A stretch of 35,188 nucleotides of DNA from Bacteroidales bacterium UBA6408 (GTDB lineage Bacteria; Bacteroidota; Bacteroidia; Bacteroidales; UBA932): the NCBI GenBank assembly GCA_002439805.1, contig DJPQ01000071.1:1-35188 (forward strand). The letters run 5' to 3'. This document shows, piece by piece, positions 22,726 through 29,794 of the stretch (position 1 is its first letter; each line of letters opens with the position of its first letter). Below the pieces are notes generated by a model that saw only the letters and a program-made list of their open reading frames with translations, ran no database searches and was not told the DNA's origin. The position numbers and the translations under genes are program-made.

Positions 22726-23274
22726 TCATTCTCCGCAGAATGCACCGCCGCCGAGCATTTCACCCAACGCGGCAAAGGGACTGTCGGAAACCTCCCCTGA
22801 CGAATGCTGCGGGGTGTCTCCGCCGAGGCCGCGGAGATGTTTCAATGCCTCAGGATTGCACCCGCCCTCTTCGTGGTGACGCCGGAGCGGCAGGCTCAGA
22901 CAGACATAGTCGTAGGCCGTCTGGCTGAGGTCAAGCTCCGTGTTGTCCCGCGAAAGAAGAATCACTTCCCGCTCCCCGTCCTGCTGCTCCGGAGTCTGCC
23001 CGTCGCCGAACTTCACCTCAAGAAGCACGGTGCGGCTGACCGGAAGGACAAGGTCTTCGAGACATCTGTCGCATTCGACCGTCACGTTACCCTCAAGCGT
23101 CATGTCGATTCCGATGCAGCTTCCGCTCTTCTCGGCGGTCACCACCGTCCTGACATCCGCGTCGAGGATTTCCGAATTTCCAAATTCGACAAAGAACTCC
23201 TTGCCCAACCTTCCCTCAAATACCGTTTTTCCGGAAGGCAATCCATTCAGAGCTATAAGTAAAAAATTCTCCAT
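22726..23274 (-). CDS. DUF177 (YceD-like) protein, large-subunit rRNA accumulation
   Basis: YceD/DUF177 proteins are needed for normal 23S rRNA levels and are found next to rpmF in many bacteria. The 182-residue protein has the family motif VTVECDRCLEDLVLPV in the middle. It also has LDLSQTAYDYVCLSLPLRRHH, CNPEALKHL and a C-terminal SPFAALGEM that matches the usual NPF(A)xL end. The ATG at 23274 was preferred to a TTG at 23283. A promoter lies at 23300-23330. Confidence 0.88.
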   Translation of the reverse strand: MENFLLIALNGLPSGKTVFEGRLGKEFFVEFGNSEILDADVRTVVTAEKSGSCIGIDMTLEGNVTVECDRCLEDLVLPVSRTVLLEVKFGDGQTPEQQDGEREVILLSRDNTELDLSQTAYDYVCLSLPLRRHHEEGGCNPEALKHLRGLGGDTPQHSSGEVSDSPFAALGEMLGGGAFCGE

Positions 23275-23299
23275 AGACACCAAAATAGATTTGAGCCGA

Positions 23300-23330
23300 C
23301 AAAGATAGAAATAATTTTTGCTAAAATCAA
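23300..23330 (-). promoter_or_regulatory. Promoter of the DUF177 - rpmF - tRNA-Arg unit
   Basis: TATCTTTG (23300-23307) is an exact -7 match on the minus strand, with TTG (23328-23330) after a 20-base spacer. The predicted leader is about 20 bases. Confidence 0.7.
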
Positions 23331-23341
23331 TCTTATCAGAG

Positions 23342-23367
23342 AGTTTTTGTCCTCAGTTTTTGCCCTC
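23342..23367. repeat. Two tandem copies of a 13-base unit
   Basis: AGTTTTTGTCCTC (23342-23354) is followed directly by AGTTTTTGCCCTC (23355-23367), one mismatch. It lies between the typA stop codon and the DUF177 promoter. On the minus strand it is not a hairpin, so it is not an ordinary terminator. Confidence 0.6.
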
Positions 23368-23374
23368 ATCTTGA

Positions 23375-25186
23375 TCACTCCGCATCGGCAGACGCGCCCG
23401 ACCTCCTCTTACGCTCCGTCTCATCGAGTATTATTTTCCTTATTCTCATAGATTTAGGCGTAACCTCAACAAGTTCGTCCTCCTGAATGTACTCAAGAGC
23501 CTCCTCAAGAGAGAATACAATCGGCGGCGGAAGCATAACCTTATCGTCGCTTCCTGACGCGCGCATATTCGTAAGTTTCTTGGTCTTGCAGATGTTGATG
23601 TTCAGATCCCTCTCGCGGGTATGCTCCCCGACGACCTGACCGGCATAGATTTCCACGCCCGGCTCGATGAAGAAGCGCCCCCTGTCCTGAAGCTTGTCCA
23701 TGGAATAGGCAACGGAAACTCCCGTTTCGAGAGACACTAGAGAGCCGTTGGTCCTGCGCTCGATGTCGCCCTTGTAAGGTTCGTAGTCCTTGAACCGGTG
23801 GGCGACGACGGCCTCTCCCTGAGTCGCGGTGAGCAGGTTGCTGCGCAATCCCATAAGTCCTCGCGACGGGATGTCGAACTCGAGATGGGTGCGGTCTCCC
23901 CTGTTCTCCATGTGGATGAGGGCGGCCTTGCGGCGGGTAGAAATCTCTATCGCCTTGCCGACGAACTCCTCGGGGACATCGATGGTAAGGTTCTCTATAG
24001 GCTCGCAGCGCTGTCCGTTTATGGTCTTGTCCAGCACCTTGGGCTGACCTACCTGAAGCTCGAATCCCTCACGGCGCATAGTCTCGATGAGCACGGAAAG
24101 GTGAAGCACGCCGCGGCCATAGACGATGAACGAGTCGGCGTTCGGACCCGGCTTCACGCGCAGGGCGAGATTCTTCTCAAGTTCCTTCTCAAGCCGCTCC
24201 TTAAGGTGGCGGGAAGTCACGAACTTGCCCTCACGGCCGAAGAACGGGGAATTGTTGATGCAGAAGAGCATACTCATCGTAGGCTCATCGACGGCTATCG
24301 GCGGAAGCGCCTCGGGATTCTCGTAGTCGGCTATGGTGTCTCCGATTTCAAACCCGTCAATTCCTACGACCGCGCAGATGTCCCCGCACTGCACGCTTTC
24401 GACCTTGGTCTTCCCCAAGCCCGAAAACACCATCAGATCCTTGATTCTCTGCTTCTGAATTATGTCATACCTCTTGCAGAGGCTTATGTTCATCCCTGCC
24501 TTGAGTTCCCCCCTGGTTACCCTTCCGATGGCGATTCTGCCGACATAAGGGGAGTACTCGAGCGAGGAAATCAGCATCTGCGGAGTTCCCTCCCGGACCT
24601 CAGGAGCCGGGACTGCCTCAAGAATGGTGTCAAGCAACGGAGTGATGTCCGTGGTAGGCTTTCTCCAGTCGTAGGACATCCAGCCCTGCTTCGCGCTTCC
24701 ATAGACGGTCTTGAAGTCCAGCTGGTCATCCGTGGCGTTGAGGGCGCACATCAGGTCAAACACCTCCTCCTGCACCTCCTCCGGACGGCAGTTCAGCTTA
24801 TCGACCTTGTTCACCACGACGACAGGCTTCTTCCCCATCTCGATGGCCTTCTGAAGCACAAAACGCGTCTGCGGCATACAGCCCTCGAACGCATCGACGA
24901 GAAGCAGCACTCCGTCGGCCATGTTAAGCACACGCTCGACCTCGCCTCCGAAATCGCTGTGCCCCGGAGTGTCTATAATATTGATTTTCACCCCTTTGTA
25001 GGTTACGGACACATTCTTTGCAAGAATTGTGATGCCTCTTTCCCTTTCGAGGTCATTGCTGTCAAGAATCAGTTCTTCGAGGTTTTCCTTTCCCCTGACC
25101 AGATTCGCCTGATAAATCATCCTGTCAACAAGTGTAGTCTTGCCGTGGTCGACGTGCGCGATGATTGCGATGTTTCTGATTTCCAT
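23375..25186 (-). CDS. typA: Translational GTPase TypA/BipA
   Basis: TypA (BipA) is a ribosome-binding GTPase of the EF-G family involved in ribosome assembly and stress growth. The 603 residues have the P-loop AHVDHGKTT (10-18), switch II DTPGHSDFGGEV and the base-specificity motif NKVDK. EF-G-like domains II, III and V follow, and the TypA-specific C-terminal domain ends with VEVTPKSMRIRKIIL. A short Lys/Arg/Ser-rich tail follows. The promoter is at 25214-25221. Confidence 0.97.
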   Translation of the reverse strand: MEIRNIAIIAHVDHGKTTLVDRMIYQANLVRGKENLEELILDSNDLERERGITILAKNVSVTYKGVKINIIDTPGHSDFGGEVERVLNMADGVLLLVDAFEGCMPQTRFVLQKAIEMGKKPVVVVNKVDKLNCRPEEVQEEVFDLMCALNATDDQLDFKTVYGSAKQGWMSYDWRKPTTDITPLLDTILEAVPAPEVREGTPQMLISSLEYSPYVGRIAIGRVTRGELKAGMNISLCKRYDIIQKQRIKDLMVFSGLGKTKVESVQCGDICAVVGIDGFEIGDTIADYENPEALPPIAVDEPTMSMLFCINNSPFFGREGKFVTSRHLKERLEKELEKNLALRVKPGPNADSFIVYGRGVLHLSVLIETMRREGFELQVGQPKVLDKTINGQRCEPIENLTIDVPEEFVGKAIEISTRRKAALIHMENRGDRTHLEFDIPSRGLMGLRSNLLTATQGEAVVAHRFKDYEPYKGDIERRTNGSLVSLETGVSVAYSMDKLQDRGRFFIEPGVEIYAGQVVGEHTRERDLNINICKTKKLTNMRASGSDDKVMLPPPIVFSLEEALEYIQEDELVEVTPKSMRIRKIILDETERKRRSGASADAE

Positions 25187-25213
25187 ATATTATCTGCTAT
25201 AACTTTCGGGCTG

Positions 25214-25221
25214 CAAAGGTA
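25214..25221 (-). promoter_or_regulatory. typA -7 box
   Basis: TACCTTTG on the minus strand is an exact TAnnTTTG match, giving a leader of roughly 20 bases. No clear -33 element was seen. Confidence 0.55.
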
Positions 25222-25261
25222 TAAAAATTTACCAAATATCATATCATCCGAACTGCGGGAA

Positions 25262-25293
25262 AGAAAAAGGAGACGGGCTTGAGCCGTCTCCTT
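25262..25293 (-). terminator. tRNA-Leu terminator
   Basis: AAGGAGACGG (25267-25276) and CCGTCTCCTT (25284-25293) form a perfect 10-bp stem with a 7-base loop. On the minus strand TTTTTCTTTC follows. It starts seven bases after the tRNA 3' end. Confidence 0.85.
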
Positions 25294-25299
25294 GTCCAG

Positions 25300-25383
25300 T
25301 GCGCGAGACCAGAGTCGAACTGGCACGCCATTGCTGGCACTACCTTCTGAGAGTAGCGCGTCTACCAATTTCGCCACCCGCGC
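25300..25383 (-). tRNA. tRNA-Leu (anticodon CAG)
   Basis: The 84-base minus-strand sequence has acceptor stem GCGCGGG pairing with CTCGCGC (one G-U) and discriminator A. The anticodon arm is CTACT-CTCAGAA-GGTAG, giving anticodon CAG, which reads CUG. It has a long class II variable arm and the T arm CCAG-TTCGACT-CTGG. CCA is not encoded. A promoter and terminator flank it. Confidence 0.95.
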
Positions 25384-25396
25384 TCAGAATGGAGTG

Positions 25397-25404
25397 CAAA
25401 GTTA
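25397..25404 (-). promoter_or_regulatory. tRNA-Leu -7 box
   Basis: TAACTTTG on the minus strand, an exact TAnnTTTG match 13 bases upstream of the mature tRNA 5' end. Confidence 0.6.
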
Positions 25405-25470
25405 CAAAACTTTTTCATATTCTGAACGACGAGGGCAAAATATTTTTCCGCGCCGACGAAACCGGGCTTG

Positions 25471-26265
25471 TCAGAATTCTATATCGACGTCATAGCTGTA
25501 TTCCCATGCCCCCACTGAGATGACGATTCTGGTGCTCGCATAGTCAATCCTCACGACCATGTCCTTGAGGTCAGGCTCCGTCCAGTCATAGCCGCTCTGC
25601 CTTATGTAGTTTCCGAGAGCGAACGTCTTGAGAACCGAGGCATCCTCGGAAACGTCAAGCTGCAGTGAGGAGTCGGTCTGACGCGGCAGCATAATCACAC
25701 GTGATGCCTCTCCGGAACCGTCCGGCCGTCCGACAAGATAGTGGCAGAACTCGCCGCTTCGCGGACTGCCAGAGGTATCGTACCCATCGACATTGCCATA
25801 CACCCCGAGGTCGAAGGGATATTCCCCGTCATCATCCTCGTCTGTTATGACCGTAAGACGGCAGTAGTTCTTGTGCAGGCTCACCTCTTCGGTGCAGGTC
25901 TCGCAGTCTGTCGCGACAAATGAGGAAAACATTCTCACCGGAGGACAGTCGTCCCCCAACGGTATCACAAGCCCGTTTTCCCCGATGAAGCCGGCCGCGT
26001 CTTCAGACCACAGGTTTACGCGCACTCCCGTTCTCGGCACCCGAATCTCATGGACATCCCCCACCTCCGTCATGTCAAGCGTGTCGGAGAGTGAAAAGCC
26101 GTCGTCAGAAGCCACGGAAAGCAGCAGCCTTCCACTGCGGGAGTTCTCCTCCACGGAGCTGAAATCCAGCCTGAGCAGGCATGGGCAAGCGTGCCTGTCC
26201 TCCTTAATCGAGCACGACGCGATGGCGGAGACCGACAGCGACAGAACCAGAAAAATCTTCCTCAT
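25471..26265 (-). CDS. Mfa2/FimB-family fimbrial anchor lipoprotein
   Basis: FimB/Mfa2 proteins anchor type V pili of Bacteroidales and limit their length. The 264-residue protein starts at an internal ATG (26265) so that a lipoprotein signal comes first (SAIASC, Cys18); the longer open frame would bury it. IKEDRHACPCLLRLDF directly after the lipobox is the family's N-terminal pattern. LPRQTDSSLQLDV, a FALGNYIRQSGYDWTEPDL stretch and a final IDYA...W segment match its C-terminal part. Cysteines at several sites (CETC) may form disulfides. It is the last gene of the fimbria-like operon, 20 bases after the fimbrillin gene. Confidence 0.85.
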   Translation of the reverse strand: MRKIFLVLSLSVSAIASCSIKEDRHACPCLLRLDFSSVEENSRSGRLLLSVASDDGFSLSDTLDMTEVGDVHEIRVPRTGVRVNLWSEDAAGFIGENGLVIPLGDDCPPVRMFSSFVATDCETCTEEVSLHKNYCRLTVITDEDDDGEYPFDLGVYGNVDGYDTSGSPRSGEFCHYLVGRPDGSGEASRVIMLPRQTDSSLQLDVSEDASVLKTFALGNYIRQSGYDWTEPDLKDMVVRIDYASTRIVISVGAWEYSYDVDIEF

Positions 26266-26285
26266 GGCGTTGAAACGAATTTCAG

Positions 26286-27278
26286 TTATATTGTCACGGA
26301 ATCCACGTTCTCCGTCTTCCAAGGGGCCACGGTAATCGTGAAGGACGCGCTGCCCATGACAGTCTCGATGTCAGGAGTGTCTGTTCCGAGACGGGTGATG
26401 GTCAGTTCACCGATGGTATAGACAGTGTTCGCGTTAACCGCCGGGAGGGTTATCGGGTAGTAACACTTCTGTCCGCCTACACTGGCCTCAACCACAAGCC
26501 TAGTATGTCTCGGAGACCATGTTTCGTCGGCAGTGTCGGCCACGGTAGGATTCGGATAACAGTAGAAATAGTGCCCCTTGGAGTCTGAAGAATTGTAGGA
26601 GACGCTGAGAGCGGAAGGTTTTTCGTAATAGAGACAGTCCGCAGCGGCCTCGTTTTTCTGCCTGTTAAGCCAAAGCGACGGGACCGAGGAGCCCGCGAGC
26701 GAGGCATTTCCGGCAACGTTTATGAGATAGATTCCGGTGATTTCCACAGGAGAGGACTGGTACTGGGCGAGAGCCATCTTATTGGTAATCTTCTGAATCA
26801 CGACCTTCGCGGCGAAGCGCTGAACCTCAAGCGTCACCGAGACAGAGGCGGAGTTCACCGGAACCGATTTCTGCCCATACATCACAAATGACTTGGCGGC
26901 ATTGTCCGAAAGTGCGGTGGTTCTGGCACGAAGTGCGGCGAGTGTGGTGATGTCGCTTATCGCCGGCGCATTGACAAGGGCCGCCACAGTCTTGTTGCCT
27001 TTGGTGCAGGAGAGGTCAAGCCGCCCGGATGTGGCGCTTTTGTAAGCCTCAAGGTTACCGGAGTCTGTGAACACAAACACCTGCACTGACGCGAGCGTGT
27101 TCTCGTCAGTCTCAGAGACCGTCCCCGAAGCCTTGGTCCGGTCCCCAAGCGGAATGCAGACGCTGAGTTCAGCAGTCTCCGCGGAATTGTCACGGACAGT
27201 AACCGTGTCCTGGTTTTTGGTGCAGCCGACGAGGACTGCGGATGCCGCCGCTGCGGCAAGGAAAATTTTTGCTTTCAT
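26286..27278 (-). CDS. Fimbrillin (Mfa1/FimA-like) lipoprotein
   Basis: This is the likely pilus or surface-fibre subunit. The 330-residue protein has a lipoprotein signal (LVGC, Cys19), then a short Thr/Val-rich prosegment. GDRTKASG follows at 45-52, with Arg47 where the Porphyromonas FimA prosegment is cut (about Arg46). Two beta-rich domains fit the fimbrillin plan: LASVQVFVFTDSGNLEAY, SVTLEVQRFAAKVVI, and the C-terminal NTVYTIGELTITRLG with a final TITVAPWKTENVDSVTI strand that could be the donor strand. It lies 20 bases after the OmpA-like gene and 20 bases before the anchor gene. Confidence 0.82.
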   Translation of the reverse strand: MKAKIFLAAAAASAVLVGCTKNQDTVTVRDNSAETAELSVCIPLGDRTKASGTVSETDENTLASVQVFVFTDSGNLEAYKSATSGRLDLSCTKGNKTVAALVNAPAISDITTLAALRARTTALSDNAAKSFVMYGQKSVPVNSASVSVTLEVQRFAAKVVIQKITNKMALAQYQSSPVEITGIYLINVAGNASLAGSSVPSLWLNRQKNEAAADCLYYEKPSALSVSYNSSDSKGHYFYCYPNPTVADTADETWSPRHTRLVVEASVGGQKCYYPITLPAVNANTVYTIGELTITRLGTDTPDIETVMGSASFTITVAPWKTENVDSVTI

Positions 27279-27298
27279 GATTAAATGAGTTTAATTTG

Positions 27299-29191
27299 TT
27301 AATGAATTTTTGTTTTATGGAGTATCTTTTCCATTTCAGGATCGAGGTTGGCCCTATAGCGGAATGACGCATCCAGCGCAATCGCGGCTTCAAGCTTCTC
27401 CCGCGCACCGCCCTCCATTCCGAGCCGCGAGAGTACAAGAGCCTTCAGATAGCACACTGCCGCAGAATTGTCCGGCAATGCGCCGAGTATGTCCCACGAC
27501 GAGTGGTCATAGCCCGCAGAAGCATAGGCTAGGGCGGAATTGTAGTCCCTGTATGACCCGAGAATCCTGACGGCGTCCGAATATTCCAGCCTTTTGAGGC
27601 ACGCCACCCCGCGCATATACGCCGTGTCGAGTTCCGATGTGTGGACAGTGTCCTTTACCATTCCGCGGCGGTGCAGGTGAAAGTCGAAGCGGACTGTCCT
27701 GAGCCTCGGATAGAGCCGCTCGCGGATGTACCGGTACTCTGTCATCCCGTGCATCTTCGCCTCCCTCGCGTCAGGGTCGCGCACAGACAGAACCTTCCGG
27801 AGATAGAAGTCCCTCGAACGTTCCGAAATCAGACTGTCTGAAGCAATCATGCGGGAAAGTCTGTCCCAGTCCTCCGGAAGGCAGGAGGTCTTGAGCAGCG
27901 AGTCCGCGCCGTACTCGAAAAGTTCGGAGATGCATTCGCCCACCGAGGCGGAACGGGACCCGGAGAGAGCCGCGTTAAGACTCCAGCGGCCTTCCGGAGA
28001 GCAGGCAGCGGTAACGACCAGAGAATCCAGTTCAAGTTCCTCTCTGTCGAACACGTCCCCCACACAGTGCCTCACCCTCCTGAGTTCATCGGCGTTCCGG
28101 CCCAGAGAAGTGTCAACGACGGACTTTCCTGCGGCGAAATCTATGAAGGCCATAGTGTTGTCACGAACCACGCGCTCCCGTATCACCATCTTGTAGCGCG
28201 GTGAATCGTCCGCGAGCGAGGACAGAGAGCTGATGTAGAACTCCAGACTGTCCGGAGACGGAAAGTTGCAGATGAACTCCCCGAAACGATAGACCCCGCC
28301 GGTCATGTTCACGACGACCTTCCTGAGGCCGGGCCGGGAACGGAAAGACTGGACATAGCGATAGACGAAATCACCGCCGTCCGACCGCAGCACGGTATCG
28401 AGCCTCATGCCGCTGCCATCCATCGGAGACTTGACATATTTGCGGAACATCTTTTCACGGTTCCGCTTCTTCCTGTCATTGATGTAATGTTTCAGGGTCT
28501 TGGAATAGTGCTCCATCGCCTCGCGCTGCGTGACCCCGAACAGGTTCTCAGCCTCAGGCTCCGGCACTATGGAGGAGTCCCGCCGCATGGCGTAAGTATC
28601 GGGGTAGTAGCGGGCCACGAACACTTCAAGCTGACGCATCATGATAAGGTCCGCCGTGTCCGTGATGATGGAAGCGATAAACTCGCGGTAGCGCTGATAG
28701 CCCCTCAGCTGCCGGTCGCGGTACTTGGACCCCGTCACAAGAACCGTCTCTAGGCTGACGGTGTCGGAGGCTATCCTCATCGTCGGGGAGAAGCGCAGCT
28801 GCCAGTCGGAGTCAAGCAGCGCGGAAGGGACGACTATGTCAAAGCTGACGCTGACATTGCCAAGCCTCTCGGAGACATGATTGAACCTCGCCACCACCTT
28901 CGACTCGGAGATGATGTCGGTAGCCACCATCTCGCCCGTCTCGCTGTCCCTTATCGCGTTCATTATTATCGGCCCTGCCTCTTCGCGCCGTTCCTCCGCA
29001 GCCGGTTTCTCCGCCGCAGCCGCCCCGTCATCTTCCGGATTTTCCGAAAGCGTTTCCGGGATGCAGATGTCCGCCGTGATTCCCTTGTCAAACATGGCCT
29101 TGACCTTGCCGGACGGCGAACAGGAAACGGCTCCCGCAAGAAGAAGCAGCGCCGCCGCAGGGCGCAGTCTGTTTTCAAACAATGATTTCAT
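27299..29191 (-). CDS. OmpA-like lipoprotein of the fimbrial operon
   Basis: The 630-residue lipoprotein starts at ATG 29191, an internal start that places a signal peptide and lipobox (AVSC, Cys24) first. The open frame runs further back to 29386, but that part overlaps the DUF3575 gene. An Ala/Glu-rich linker (about 50-72) leads to a beta-rich region (about 95-160) and then a charged helical region (about 190-255). A segment at about 350-430 contains VVTAACSPEGRWSLN, the SPEG-type signature of the OmpA-like domains found in Bacteroidales fimbrial accessory proteins. A C-terminal helical part (about 520-610) resembles tetratricopeptide repeats. The match to DUF3868-type partners is by context; a peptidoglycan- or surface-binding role is inferred. 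Confidence 0.7.
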   Translation of the reverse strand: MKSLFENRLRPAAALLLLAGAVSCSPSGKVKAMFDKGITADICIPETLSENPEDDGAAAAEKPAAEERREEAGPIIMNAIRDSETGEMVATDIISESKVVARFNHVSERLGNVSVSFDIVVPSALLDSDWQLRFSPTMRIASDTVSLETVLVTGSKYRDRQLRGYQRYREFIASIITDTADLIMMRQLEVFVARYYPDTYAMRRDSSIVPEPEAENLFGVTQREAMEHYSKTLKHYINDRKKRNREKMFRKYVKSPMDGSGMRLDTVLRSDGGDFVYRYVQSFRSRPGLRKVVVNMTGGVYRFGEFICNFPSPDSLEFYISSLSSLADDSPRYKMVIRERVVRDNTMAFIDFAAGKSVVDTSLGRNADELRRVRHCVGDVFDREELELDSLVVTAACSPEGRWSLNAALSGSRSASVGECISELFEYGADSLLKTSCLPEDWDRLSRMIASDSLISERSRDFYLRKVLSVRDPDAREAKMHGMTEYRYIRERLYPRLRTVRFDFHLHRRGMVKDTVHTSELDTAYMRGVACLKRLEYSDAVRILGSYRDYNSALAYASAGYDHSSWDILGALPDNSAAVCYLKALVLSRLGMEGGAREKLEAAIALDASFRYRANLDPEMEKILHKTKIH

Positions 29192-29204
29192 CGCCTTCGA
29201 GTCT

Positions 29205-29777
29205 TCAGAACACATATACCAAGGATATGAGCAGGTCGTCCGGCAGGACGAACATCCGGCTGCCTTCCGCCTCCGTGATTCCGCAGACGGGACAGGAGAA
29301 TCGCCTGTAGGTCGCGCCGCCGCCCCATAGCCCGAGTCCGAGTTCAAGGTTGAAATGCGGGAAAAGCATATATGAATAACCTGCATACATTCCGAATCCG
29401 TAGCGGTCTCCCTCCTCGGTGCTGTCGGAACGCCATCCGCCGGAGCTGTATTCCTGATAGCGGAGCTTGCTTCCGAACCACCATCCGGAGTTGATGTGCC
29501 AAAGCCAGTAGCGCGCCCCGACCGACCAGGACTGCTGGCGGTTATAGAACACGCCCCGCTTCTCGGAACTGTAGCTGAAAGGATTGTAGCGCACGCCGGC
29601 CCCGACCGACCAGTTCTTAGTCACCCCGACGGACGCGTCAAGATTGAGCGTCCCGAGATTCGCGTACTCCAGCAGGTTTGTGGATATGTTAAACCTCTGT
29701 GCGTGGGTTTCTGCACCGCATAGCAGCAGCGCCGCGGCGAGCAAAATGTGCACGGATGCCTTCACGATAGCCTTCAT
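29205..29777 (-). CDS. DUF3575 outer-membrane beta-barrel protein
   Basis: The 190-residue protein has a cleavable signal peptide (AETHAQ, about residue 26) and then STNLLEYANLGTLNLDASVGV, the N-terminal signature of DUF3575. Alternating aromatic strands (SVGARYWLWHINSGWW, YGFGMYAGYSYMLFPHFNLELGLGLWGGG) and a terminal VYVF fit a small outer-membrane barrel. DUF3575 genes accompany fimbrillin operons in Bacteroidales. Two Cys in a CPVC motif near the C-terminus are unusual. It is 17 bases after the protease-like gene and 13 bases before the OmpA-like gene. Confidence 0.85.
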   Translation of the reverse strand: MKAIVKASVHILLAAALLLCGAETHAQRFNISTNLLEYANLGTLNLDASVGVTKNWSVGAGVRYNPFSYSSEKRGVFYNRQQSWSVGARYWLWHINSGWWFGSKLRYQEYSSGGWRSDSTEEGDRYGFGMYAGYSYMLFPHFNLELGLGLWGGGATYRRFSCPVCGITEAEGSRMFVLPDDLLISLVYVF

Positions 29778-29794
29778 GATTTCGTCCTCCGCCT

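Noticed and set aside
23798..25282. 494-codon open frame on the plus strand
   Set aside because: It is antisense to typA over almost its whole length; typA motifs are unambiguous.
26266..26322. N-terminal extension of the Mfa2-like anchor
   Set aside because: It overlaps the 3' end of the fimbrillin gene and would put residues ahead of the lipoprotein signal.
29192..29386. N-terminal extension of the OmpA-like lipoprotein
   Set aside because: It overlaps the DUF3575 gene and would bury a lipoprotein signal peptide that is otherwise well placed.
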